Positions 1 to 5,233 are shown, counted from the first letter of the stretch. The stretch is DNA of 5,875 nucleotides from Candidatus Bathyarchaeota archaeon (GCA_030593155.1 JAUVHT010000055.1:1-5875); one strand, 5' to 3'. Notes: generated by a model not told the origin, from the letters alone. A program made the numbers and translations.

Positions 1-609
1 GGAACCGCCGTACATCCTACCCTTGCCGGTCAGGACGCAGGTCCCGTGGATGTTTGTGATCTTCCTGTATGCGCCGTACATGTAGCCGATCTCCCGGGCG
101 CCGACGCCGATGTCTCCGGCGGGGACGTCGACGAACTGGCCGATGTGCCTGTACATCTCCATCATGAAGTTGGTGCAGAACGATTCGACCTCACCATCGG
201 TCTTTCCCTTAGGGTCAAAGTCGGAGCCACCTTTGCCGCCGCCCATGGGGAGGCCGGTCAGGCTGTTCTTGAAGGTCTGCTCGAAGCCCAGGAACTTCAT
301 CATTCCCAGGACAACTGTGGGGTGGAACCTGAAGCCGCCCTTGTAGGGGCCTATGGCGGAGTTGTACTGGATCCTGTAGCCTCTGTTGATCTGGATCTCG
401 CCATCCTTGTCCTTCCAGGGGACACGGAACTGTACGATCCGCTCGGGCTCAACCATCCTCTCAAGGATCTTGTGCTCCTTGTACTTCGGGAACTTCTTGA
501 TCGCAGGCTCGACGTTCTCCAAGACTTCGTAGACAGCCTGGTGGAAAACCTTCTGAAGTGGATCCTTCTCTACGACCTTGTTGTAAACACTTTCAATATA
601 ACTATCCAA
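1..609 (-). CDS. gdhA: NADP-type glutamate dehydrogenase, N-terminal part (cut by window edge)
   Basis: Cytosolic enzyme interconverting 2-oxoglutarate plus ammonium and glutamate, normally the assimilatory direction for this NADP subtype. The visible 203 residues are the substrate-binding domain. They contain GPYKGGFRFHP (Lys90), FEQTFKNSL (Lys114), the catalytic-lysine motif PMGGGKGGSDFDPKG (Lys126) and VPAGDIGVG (Asp166). These match the Clostridium symbiosum residues Lys89, Lys113, Lys125 and Asp165 with a constant offset of one. The Rossmann domain, roughly the last 240 residues of a ~450-residue family, lies outside the window. The start is TTG at 607-609: an in-frame stop lies just upstream, no ATG precedes the conserved N-terminus, and GGTGA sits at 616-620. 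The protein closely resembles the bacterial (E. coli-like) hexameric form rather than the hyperthermophile archaeal form. It has its own promoter. Family assignment is secure; cofactor preference is inferred from the subtype. Confidence 0.95.
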   Translation of the reverse strand, partial: MDSYIESVYNKVVEKDPLQKVFHQAVYEVLENVEPAIKKFPKYKEHKILERMVEPERIVQFRVPWKDKDGEIQINRGYRIQYNSAIGPYKGGFRFHPTVVLGMMKFLGFEQTFKNSLTGLPMGGGKGGSDFDPKGKTDGEVESFCTNFMMEMYRHIGQFVDVPAGDIGVGAREIGYMYGAYRKITNIHGTCVLTGKGRMYGGS

Positions 610-615
610 ATGATT

Positions 616-620
616 TCACC
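616..620 (-). promoter_or_regulatory. Ribosome binding site that fixes the gdhA TTG start
   Basis: GGTGA lies six bases upstream of the TTG codon at 607-609, the usual spacing for an archaeal Shine-Dalgarno site. A stop codon in the same frame overlaps this motif, so translation cannot begin further upstream. Confidence 0.7.
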
Positions 621-648
621 TAGTAAATCCGTTCATCCAAGGTGGGGA

Positions 649-670
649 TTATATATTTATCCCTTTTCGG
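649..670 (-). promoter_or_regulatory. gdhA promoter: TATA box with upstream purine-rich BRE
   Basis: On the minus strand ATAAATATATAA (649-660) is preceded directly by CCGAAAAGGG (661-670), the order expected for an archaeal BRE plus TATA box. The TATA centre is about 45 nt from the TTG start. A transcript starting about 26 nt downstream would have a leader of about 19 nt that contains the GGTGA site. A second AT-rich TATA-like stretch at 680-692 is a possible alternative. Confidence 0.6.
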
Positions 671-753
671 ATCGATCATGTAAAAATATATACTGTAAAT
701 AGAAATGATTGGGGTTACATATTTTATGTGATTTGTTGCATAATTAGGTAATT

Positions 754-799
754 TCCACATTACAATCCGTAAGACCTCATAAAAAATCTCCACATTACA
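754..799. repeat. 11-bp direct repeat pair upstream of gdhA
   Basis: The exact copies TCCACATTACA lie at 754-764 and 789-799, repeating every 35 bp, roughly three helical turns and a third. They lie about 94-150 bp upstream of the proposed gdhA TATA box, a position that suits an activator or upstream operator. The identity of the copies is seen directly; the regulatory role is inference. Confidence 0.5.
781..786 (-). terminator. Possible T-run terminator of the NrdG-like/UPF0200/UPF0201 operon
   Basis: On the minus strand a run of six T follows the UPF0201 stop codon by about 95 nt. Archaeal transcription often ends at such U-tracts without a hairpin. The run is short and could be chance in AT-rich DNA, so this is tentative. 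Confidence 0.3.
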
Positions 800-879
800 C
801 ACACTCATACCGAAAACACGCTGAACGATCAAACCTAGCAGAGGGCTCACATTCTCAACGCATGAATCCAAAACACCCG

Positions 880-1266
880 TCATCCACCCTTGTTGCAGAG
901 GTAGTCGATCACGGAGTCTACATCCCCATTTATCGTAATCTGGATGGGTCCGAGTGACGACTCCCCGGAGCTGTGAAAGGAGGCATGACCCGCGTAGGCC
1001 GCCTGCTTGCTCAGCCCGAAGGAGAGGAGGTCCTCCTGGGCTGTCCTCTTGAAGAAGGAACGGGCGGCGTTCCTGATCCTCATTTTCGCGAAGGCGGATC
1101 TCAGCGGGGCCAAATCTTCGATTCGATCGAGACGCCCTTCGAGGATCATGAGGTCGCCCTTCTCCGATTCTAGGAGCTCGATATCACCCAGCATGTTTCT
1201 GACGGCCCTTGCTACCTTCTCCATGCTCTCCGTGGGGTTGACGGTGGCCCTTACAGTTCCTTTCAC
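880..1266 (-). CDS. UPF0201 family protein (COG1325, predicted RNA-binding)
   Basis: A 128-residue member of the archaeal UPF0201/DUF54 family, which has been called a predicted exosome subunit from genome context; its biochemical role is not established. Family marks are the N-terminal V-x-A-x-VNPTES segment (residues 5-14), RIRNAARSFF (63-72), and FGLSKQAAYAGHASF (83-97) followed by LGPIQITI (105-112). This corresponds to the family pattern L-N-K-Q-A-A ... PLGPI with Ser86 replacing the usual Asn. The start is GTG at 1264-1266, with AGGGG at 1274-1278 seven bases upstream. The gene begins 3 nt after the UPF0200 stop, so the two are almost certainly cotranscribed and probably translationally coupled. 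In Archaeoglobus fulgidus the two families are, as I recall, one fused protein, supporting a shared function. The length is slightly short but complete for the family. Confidence 0.85.
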   Translation of the reverse strand: MKGTVRATVNPTESMEKVARAVRNMLGDIELLESEKGDLMILEGRLDRIEDLAPLRSAFAKMRIRNAARSFFKRTAQEDLLSFGLSKQAAYAGHASFHSSGESSLGPIQITINGDVDSVIDYLCNKGG

Positions 1267-1269
1267 AGG

Positions 1270-1821
1270 CTATCCCCTTTCGAGCCTCGATAACAGCTTC
1301 CTGAACTCCTGGGCCAGGTCGTCTAAGCCTCTCTCGTTCACGACCATGTGATCAGCTAGGGCTATGGCCCTGCTGAGGCTGAACCCGAGCTCCCGCTCGT
1401 CCCTTGCCCGGAACGCCTTCCAGTCCACTGGATCATCTGTCCTGTGCCTGTCCCTCAACCGTTGATACCGGGTCTCCGGAGAGGCGAATACAGCCACCAG
1501 ATCGACGCAAAAAGAGGCTGAAAAGACGTCCACCTCCTCCATGCTCCGGATTCCGTCCACCACGATCTTCTCATCGGAGAGGGTGATGAACTTCGCCACG
1601 CATTTATCCGCAACGGCAGCCGGCCCCCCCTCCGCCCTGATCTCCCCGGCGAGGCGTCCCAGATTGGCGGGCGTGGGTTCGATGCCCTGTTTGTGGGCCA
1701 GGTCCCGGATCACGTCGCCCATGGTCAGGACACGGTAGCTTCGATCCCTGAACATGCCTGCGAGAGTGGTCTTCCCCGATCCTGGCATCCCCGTGATTAG
1801 AACCAGTCTTCTCTTCGGCAT
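1270..1821 (-). CDS. UPF0200 family P-loop kinase-like ATPase
   Basis: A 183-residue cytosolic protein related to nucleoside and dephospho-CoA kinases. A perfect Walker A motif GMPGSGKTT (residues 11-19, Lys17) follows an N-terminal beta strand. Other features are TMGDVIRD (33-40), a likely substrate-binding segment; VVDGIRS (87-93), the second-strand motif with Asp89; and an arginine-rich lid-like region (about 118-140). RDERELGFSLSRAIALADHMVVNE (140-163) matches the C-terminal family signature R-x-x-x-E-x-x-G ... I-x-x-AD-x-x-x-x-N. Family members are sometimes named dephospho-CoA kinase, but the characterised archaeal enzyme for that step belongs to another family (DUF359), so the substrate here is unknown. 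The ATG start has GGTGA at 1830-1834, inside the end of the upstream gene, with a 3-nt intergenic gap. UPF0201 follows 3 nt downstream. Confidence 0.85.
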   Translation of the reverse strand: MPKRRLVLITGMPGSGKTTLAGMFRDRSYRVLTMGDVIRDLAHKQGIEPTPANLGRLAGEIRAEGGPAAVADKCVAKFITLSDEKIVVDGIRSMEEVDVFSASFCVDLVAVFASPETRYQRLRDRHRTDDPVDWKAFRARDERELGFSLSRAIALADHMVVNERGLDDLAQEFRKLLSRLERG

Positions 1822-1824
1822 CTC

Positions 1825-2568
1825 TCAACTCACCCTTTCTAGCCCCATCTTCCTTGTCTTGATGCTCACGTTTTTCAGGCCGGCTGCGAGGGCTACCTCG
1901 GCCAGCTCTATCATCCTCTCCCTGCTGGGGGGATCCTTGGCTTTTAACTCTTGGTCAAGGACATCTCCCGTGTTGTCGAACTGCTGGAGATAGTATGTAT
2001 CGCATCTCCCTTTGATCGCTGATGCGATCCTCTCTATGAATTCCGGCTCATCCGAGACTCCCGGGGCGACTGTGGTCCTGGCCTCTATCTCGACCCCAGA
2101 GTCGTTGCAGATCTCCAGCGTCTTCTCGACCTCTCGGTACAGCGTCCCTCCCATTGGGCCAGTGACTCTTGTGTAATCTTCCGGTGTGAAAGGAGCCTTG
2201 ACGTCGAGGGCCACCCGGTCGATCAGCCCTGCCTCGAGGAGTTTTCGGACGACGTTGGGCCGGCTTCCGTTCGTGTCGAGTAAGAGTTTCAGGCCTAGAT
2301 CTCTGGCGATACCTGCGACCTCCTCTATCCCTTTGGGCTGGAGAAGGGGTTCACCCCCGGTGATGACAATGGCGTCAAGAAGGTCTCTGCCAACTTCTAT
2401 TCGCCGTCTTAGATACTCGGTGTCGACCTTCTGGCCCGAGTCGAGGGGGAGGAGGCTCGAGTTCTGGCAGTAGGGGCAGCGGAAGTTGCAGCCCGCGAAG
2501 AAGACGACCAGGGAGACGTTGCCGTACCAGTCTATGGTGGACATGTCGACGATGCCGCCTATCCTCAT
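1825..2568 (-). CDS. nrdG: Radical SAM activase, anaerobic ribonucleoside-triphosphate reductase activating protein type
   Basis: A 247-residue radical SAM protein. C27-x3-C31-x2-C34 (within GCNFRCPYCQN) should bind the 4Fe-4S cluster, and ITGGEPLLQ (GGEP at 71-74) contacts S-adenosylmethionine. The N-terminus MRIGGIVDMSTIDWYGNVS and the overall length fit the archaeal/bacterial NrdG2-like group, which installs the glycyl radical on the oxygen-sensitive reductase NrdD. No NrdD gene lies in the window, so activation of another glycyl-radical enzyme is not excluded. The frame is open to an ATG at 2593-2595, nine codons earlier. I prefer 2566-2568 because GGAGG sits seven bases upstream (2576-2580) and the family normally begins at this conserved M-x-I-G-G. 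If transcription begins near 2596, a leaderless start at 2595 is also possible. First gene of the operon with UPF0200 and UPF0201. Confidence 0.82.
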   Translation of the reverse strand: MRIGGIVDMSTIDWYGNVSLVVFFAGCNFRCPYCQNSSLLPLDSGQKVDTEYLRRRIEVGRDLLDAIVITGGEPLLQPKGIEEVAGIARDLGLKLLLDTNGSRPNVVRKLLEAGLIDRVALDVKAPFTPEDYTRVTGPMGGTLYREVEKTLEICNDSGVEIEARTTVAPGVSDEPEFIERIASAIKGRCDTYYLQQFDNTGDVLDQELKAKDPPSRERMIELAEVALAAGLKNVSIKTRKMGLERVS

Positions 2569-2575
2569 CCCCCGG

Positions 2576-2580
2576 CCTCC
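2576..2580 (-). promoter_or_regulatory. Ribosome binding site choosing the internal ATG of the nrdG-like gene
   Basis: GGAGG stands seven bases upstream of the ATG at 2566-2568, an optimal spacing. The earlier in-frame ATG at 2593-2595 has no purine-rich site before it. This is the main DNA evidence for the shorter protein. Confidence 0.6.
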
Positions 2581-2617
2581 GCCACCATAACGCATCCATT
2601 CAAAGACAAGGGCCTTT

Positions 2618-2627
2618 GATTTAAATC
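2618..2627 (-). promoter_or_regulatory. TATA-like element for the nrdG-like/UPF0200/UPF0201 operon
   Basis: The perfect palindrome GATTTAAATC lies in the 101-bp gap after the PHP gene. Its centre is about 26 nt upstream of position 2596, so transcription would start next to the upstream ATG (2595) and give a leader of about 28 nt to the preferred start. Being palindromic, it could equally be a small operator. Confidence 0.45.
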
Positions 2628-2669
2628 GGTTGATGTCCGAAGCCGAAAAGCCTCCGTCTAGGGTCGAAG

Positions 2670-3584
2670 TCAGGGATCCACGTAGACCGGGTTCGACCAG
2701 GCTTTCCTGCCTCTCCGATCCGTGATCTCGATCCTGACATAGGCCTCGGAGCCCGTCACCGCGTAGACGGCTTCTTCCAATGAGCCCTCCTCGACAGTGT
2801 TGTTCTCCCCGTGACCCCCGTTGGAGACGAAGGCTATGGACTTTACTGAGGAGGAAGAGACTCTGACCTCTCTCTTGCTGACATCGATTCCCCGGATCTC
2901 GGGGCCGTTGCTGGAATAGAAATAACCATCTCTTATACCATTCATGATGCTCTCCGCCGTCAGGTCGCGGGCCTTCACACTAATCCAGGCCTCGCATAGA
3001 TCGAGGGGGAGGAGAGGCTTAACGAGGCAGTGGGCGTCGTCCACTGCGAATCCCAGGAGGCGACGGCCGATGGCTAAGAGGTCGTCCCAGTGGACGTTGG
3101 AGTGACCCCTCCCGATGGTGAGGTCGCACGTGGCGTTGTAGACCTCGACGCCGATGTAGCCCCTGAGCTTGGTCATGTCGTTTATGTTCAGTTCGGACCA
3201 GTAGGGGTGGGCGAGGATGGCGAAGCCTCCCAGCTCCCCGATGAGGTCGATGACCCTTTGGGGGCTCTCCCACCTCTGGAAGTCCTTGACAGGTATTTCT
3301 CCATCGATGTTGAGGCCTACGATGTGATTGAATCTCCCTCTCTCGGAGGAGCCCGCGCAGATCTCCTCCCCCGGGATCATGAGGAGGTCGGGTCTGGATA
3401 GTTCTCTGGTGTCCGTCAGAACACCATGATCGGTGATGGAGAGGAAGTCGTATCCAGCCTCCCGGTATCGGAGGACTATCTGTTCCGGCGTCATGTGGCC
3501 GTCTGAGTTCGTCGTGTGGGTGTGCACGTTCCCCTTGAACCAGCATCCCTCCGCCTCGAAGGGATTGTCGAAGACCAGCCTCAT
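2670..3584 (-). CDS. PHP-domain metallohydrolase, CehA/McbA-like
   Basis: A 304-residue protein with the PHP phosphoesterase-type metal site. Residues seen: GNVHTHTTNSDGHMTPE (His21, His23, Asp28), SITDHG (Asp52, His53), IPGEEI (Glu73/Glu74), FNHIVG (His87), ILAHPYW (His126) and AVDDAHC (Asp183, His185). This full set argues for an active di- or trinuclear metal hydrolase. The CehA/McbA group was named for carbamate hydrolases, but the physiological substrate of archaeal members is unknown; phosphoesters are an alternative. Residues 220-304 form a C-terminal beta-rich segment (NGPEIRGIDV ... IEITDRRGRKAWSNPVYV), typical of this subfamily. There is no signal peptide, so it is probably cytosolic. 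An in-frame stop shortly before the ATG at 3582-3584 makes this the earliest possible start. It is separated from ftsZ by a terminator-bearing 161-bp gap and is probably transcribed alone. Confidence 0.88.
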   Translation of the reverse strand: MRLVFDNPFEAEGCWFKGNVHTHTTNSDGHMTPEQIVLRYREAGYDFLSITDHGVLTDTRELSRPDLLMIPGEEICAGSSERGRFNHIVGLNIDGEIPVKDFQRWESPQRVIDLIGELGGFAILAHPYWSELNINDMTKLRGYIGVEVYNATCDLTIGRGHSNVHWDDLLAIGRRLLGFAVDDAHCLVKPLLPLDLCEAWISVKARDLTAESIMNGIRDGYFYSSNGPEIRGIDVSKREVRVSSSSVKSIAFVSNGGHGENNTVEEGSLEEAVYAVTGSEAYVRIEITDRRGRKAWSNPVYVDP

Positions 3585-3611
3585 CGTGGATCACATAGAA
3601 CGTTTGAGCAG

Positions 3612-3619
3612 TATCTAAA
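3612..3619 (-). promoter_or_regulatory. TATA box of the PHP gene
   Basis: TTTAGATA on the minus strand, preceded by A-rich bases that could serve as BRE, is centred about 31 nt upstream of the PHP start codon. Transcription would begin some 5-7 nt before the ATG, an almost leaderless message; this agrees with the weak or absent Shine-Dalgarno site. A second TATA-like stretch, TTATAAAC near 3650-3657, could give a longer leader. Confidence 0.5.
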
Positions 3620-3700
3620 TCATTTTGCATTGGCGCAAGGTGGGACCTAGTTTATAATGAAGAAACGAGGAAAGGTATGGTTCATCCTGGGACATTCGAG

Positions 3701-3718
3701 AAAAAAAGAGTTTGAAAA
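3701..3718 (-). terminator. T-rich terminator downstream of ftsZ
   Basis: On the minus strand, 28 nt after the ftsZ stop, TTTT (3715-3718) is followed by a run of seven T (3701-3707). Pyrimidine-rich U-tracts without a strong hairpin are the common form of archaeal intrinsic terminator. It separates ftsZ from the PHP gene. Confidence 0.55.
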
Positions 3719-3745
3719 GGAGTAACTGCCCTATTTTTGGAATGC

Positions 3746-4855
3746 TCAGCCTGGCGGAGACCGCTTGACTTTGAGGGTCTTCTTTCCCTTCTTGTCTGTC
3801 CTCTTCGCCACCAGCTTGGGCGTCTCTTTCTTCTCAGACTTGGGTTTGGACACCTTGCTCAGGAACGGGCTATCCACCCCTGCCAAGACCACGGTTGCGT
3901 ATATTTTGTCCCTGAGTTCGCTGTTGACTCTGGCGCCCCATATCACCCTGGCGCTCGGAGAGACCCTGTCCAGAACCAGCTCCCCCGCCTTGTTGACGTC
4001 CTCCAGTGTCATGTCCTCTCCACCCTCGATGTGGATGAGCGCGCCCTTGGCCTTCTTAATGTCTCCGATGTCGAGGAGCTGCGAGTTAAGGGCCTTCTCG
4101 ATGGCGCCCTCGACCTTGGTATCCCCGGAGCCATCTCCGAAGCCGATAGCGCACACCCCTCCCCCTTTCATGATGGCCTTCAGGTCTGCGAAGTCCATGT
4201 TCATGTACCCTGGCCTAGCAAGAGTCTCCGACAGCTGTTTTATGAAGATGGCCACGCTCTCGTTGGCGACCCCGAACGCCTCCTTCAGAGGGAGCTCTCC
4301 CGCCACCTTCCTCAGACGGTTGTTGTCGATGACAATGACTGAGTCACAGACGTCTGCGAGCTGCTGAAGTCCTTCCCTGGCCTTCTCCACCCTCGTCCCT
4401 TCGACGTCGAAGGGTATCGTCACGACTCCGAGGGTGAGGTTCCCCATCTCCTTGGAGATCTTCGCGACGAGAGGCGAGGCTCCCGTGCCCGTGCCGCCGC
4501 CCAGAGTGGTGATGACGAAGACGAGGCTCGAATCCTCGACGGCCTTCTCGATAGCCACTGCGCTCTCCTCGGCGGCCTTGAGGCCCTGCTCGGGGAAACC
4601 CCCGCATCCGAGGCCCCTTGTTGTCTTGTACCCGAGGAGGATCTTGTCGTCGGCCTTGGATACACTGAGGTGCTGTGCGTCGCTGTTCAGGGCGATCGTC
4701 CTGGCGGAGATGACATCCTTCTTCATCCATGAGACGATGTTGGAGCCGCCTCCGCCTACGCCTAGGATGCTGATCTTGGGGACCGCCTCTCTGGCGACCT
4801 CTTCGATGCTCTTCTCCTGTACCATTGTAGGATCTATTTCGGCTTCAATCTGCAC
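3746..4855 (-). CDS. ftsZ: Cell division GTPase FtsZ
   Basis: A 369-residue tubulin homologue that polymerises with GTP into the division ring. Nucleotide-binding motifs are GVGGGGSN (32-39), ALNSDAQHL (55-63), GLGCGGFPEQG (81-91), the signature GGGTGTG (119-125), PFDVEG (148-153) and VIDNNRL (175-181). The T7 synergy loop NMDFAD (219-224) supplies catalytic Asp221/Asp224. The C-terminal domain includes GALIHIEGGEDMTL and VIWGARV. VIDNNRL and the short spacing after PFDVEG recall haloarchaeal FtsZ1 more than FtsZ2; this subtype call is from memory. Odd points: Cys84 and Phe87 in the T3 loop, TLGGGTGTG instead of the usual GMGGGTGTG, and a strongly basic tail (334-369). The start is GTG at 4853-4855, supported by GGGGG at 4863-4867; a stop closes the frame seven codons upstream. 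Transcribed alone. Confidence 0.96.
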   Translation of the reverse strand: MQIEAEIDPTMVQEKSIEEVAREAVPKISILGVGGGGSNIVSWMKKDVISARTIALNSDAQHLSVSKADDKILLGYKTTRGLGCGGFPEQGLKAAEESAVAIEKAVEDSSLVFVITTLGGGTGTGASPLVAKISKEMGNLTLGVVTIPFDVEGTRVEKAREGLQQLADVCDSVIVIDNNRLRKVAGELPLKEAFGVANESVAIFIKQLSETLARPGYMNMDFADLKAIMKGGGVCAIGFGDGSGDTKVEGAIEKALNSQLLDIGDIKKAKGALIHIEGGEDMTLEDVNKAGELVLDRVSPSARVIWGARVNSELRDKIYATVVLAGVDSPFLSKVSKPKSEKKETPKLVAKRTDKKGKKTLKVKRSPPG

Positions 4856-4862
4856 GATTATT

Positions 4863-4867
4863 CCCCC
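4863..4867 (-). promoter_or_regulatory. Ribosome binding site for the ftsZ GTG start
   Basis: AAGGGGGA on the minus strand puts GGGGG seven bases before the GTG codon at 4853-4855. The next in-frame ATG, codon 11, has no such site, so GTG is preferred. Confidence 0.6.
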
Positions 4868-4895
4868 TTGTTTTCAATCTGTATCAAGAATACAG

Positions 4896-4904
4896 TTTAA
4901 TTTA
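4896..4904 (-). promoter_or_regulatory. Proximal TATA-like box of ftsZ
   Basis: TAAATTAAA on the minus strand is centred 45 nt from the GTG start, the same geometry as the gdhA promoter, giving a leader of about 19 nt that carries the ribosome binding site. A second candidate, CTTTAAAAAC near 4944-4953, may be a distal promoter. Confidence 0.5.
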
Positions 4905-4907
4905 GGA

Positions 4908-4933
4908 GTGTGTAAGTAGCTGGAACGACACAC
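4908..4933. repeat. GTGTGT/ACACAC inverted repeat between two ftsZ TATA candidates
   Basis: Six-base arms at 4908-4913 and 4928-4933 are separated by 14 bases. The element sits between the proximal (4896-4904) and distal (about 4944-4953) TATA candidates, where a bound repressor or activator could select between them. The arms are short and simple in sequence, so chance is possible. Confidence 0.35.
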
Positions 4934-5118
4934 ATCTAGGGTCGTTTTTAAAGCCAGATCGAGTTCATAATACGCTGAACCGGACGATGCAGATAACTAG
5001 TGTTCACAGAGGTTTTTGTAATTTCTTCGGGGAGGTGAGACCTTCATTGCCACATACGGCATTTGAGGGGCTCAACAAATGATCTTGAATAGGCAGTAAT
5101 TAGCAATGGAAGAGGAAA

Positions 5119-5140
5119 AAGGCGATTAAAAGGCGGTTAA
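5119..5140. repeat. Tandem 11-bp repeat
   Basis: AAGGCGATTAA (5119-5129) is followed at once by AAGGCGGTTAA (5130-5140), identical but for one base. The 11-bp period puts the copies on nearly the same face of the DNA helix. The second copy runs into CGCC, so GGCG (5132-5135) and CGCC (5141-5144) can form a four-base stem with a five-base loop. It lies about 60 bp upstream of the DUF4145 TATA box. Confidence 0.5.
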
Positions 5141-5199
5141 CGCCCAATACCTACGAATTTTTAGCTGAGAACGGCGGATGACACGACGAGGGCGAGTAG

Positions 5200-5208
5200 C
5201 TTATTAAG
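5200..5208 (+). promoter_or_regulatory. TATA box of the DUF4145 gene; leaderless transcript likely
   Basis: CTTATTAAG is centred about 30 nt upstream of the ATG at 5234-5236, so transcription should begin within a few bases of the start codon. No Shine-Dalgarno-like site precedes the ATG, which agrees with a leaderless mRNA. Confidence 0.55.
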
Positions 5209-5233
5209 TCATTAATAGAAAATAGCTTACGAC

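Larger units (their letters stand above)
610..879. other. AT-rich intergenic region between UPF0201 and gdhA, with repeated TGTAA motifs
   Basis: This 270-bp gap is much richer in A+T than the genes on either side. Besides the gdhA promoter it holds an exact 11-bp direct repeat, TCCACATTACA at 754-764 and 789-799 (TGTAATGTGGA on the minus strand), 35 bp apart. Related TGTAA words occur at 679-684 and 694-699 (plus strand TGTAAA) and at 715-720 (TTACAT). These may be regulator sites for gdhA, or may only reflect base composition. A run of six T on the minus strand (781-786) may end the upstream operon. Confidence 0.45.
4856..5233. other. Divergent intergenic region between ftsZ and the DUF4145 gene
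   Basis: These 378 bp hold the ftsZ promoter elements on the left and the DUF4145 promoter on the right. Between them I see an inverted repeat (GTGTGT at 4908-4913, ACACAC at 4928-4933) and a tandem 11-bp repeat (5119-5140) running into a small hairpin. Open frames here are very short. I looked for a tRNA or box C/D RNA in 4960-5190 and found no convincing case, so the central 150 bp remain unexplained. Confidence 0.55.

Noticed and set aside
46..702. A long plus-strand frame antisense to gdhA.
   Set aside because: The opposite strand encodes a motif-perfect glutamate dehydrogenase; the frame is a shadow caused by codon bias and continues into the intergenic gap.
620..883. An 87-codon minus-strand frame whose ATG overlaps the UPF0201 stop as ATGA.
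   Set aside because: It is AT-rich, unlike the real genes, is rich in Ile, Tyr and Val with no recognisable motif, has a GGTGG too close to its ATG, and runs through the gdhA promoter to end at the gdhA ribosome binding site. The overlap looks fortuitous.
2441..3014. A 14-bp identical word (TCGAGGGGGAGGAG) at 2441-2454 and 3001-3014.
   Set aside because: Both copies lie inside genes and encode the same short peptide LLPLD in unrelated proteins; shared codon preference explains it.
3737..4367. Two long plus-strand frames antisense to ftsZ.
   Set aside because: They mirror the FtsZ coding frame, show no domain-like features and have no promoter or ribosome binding site.
818..4980. The 9-mer ACGCTGAAC in both the gdhA upstream gap (818-826) and the ftsZ upstream gap (4972-4980).
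   Set aside because: Flanking bases differ, the word is short, and its placement relative to promoters is not the same.
4960..5190. A possible small RNA (box C/D type) between ftsZ and the DUF4145 gene.
   Set aside because: CTGA and GGATGA words occur, but not in a proper C-D'-C'-D arrangement, and no tRNA-like cloverleaf was seen.
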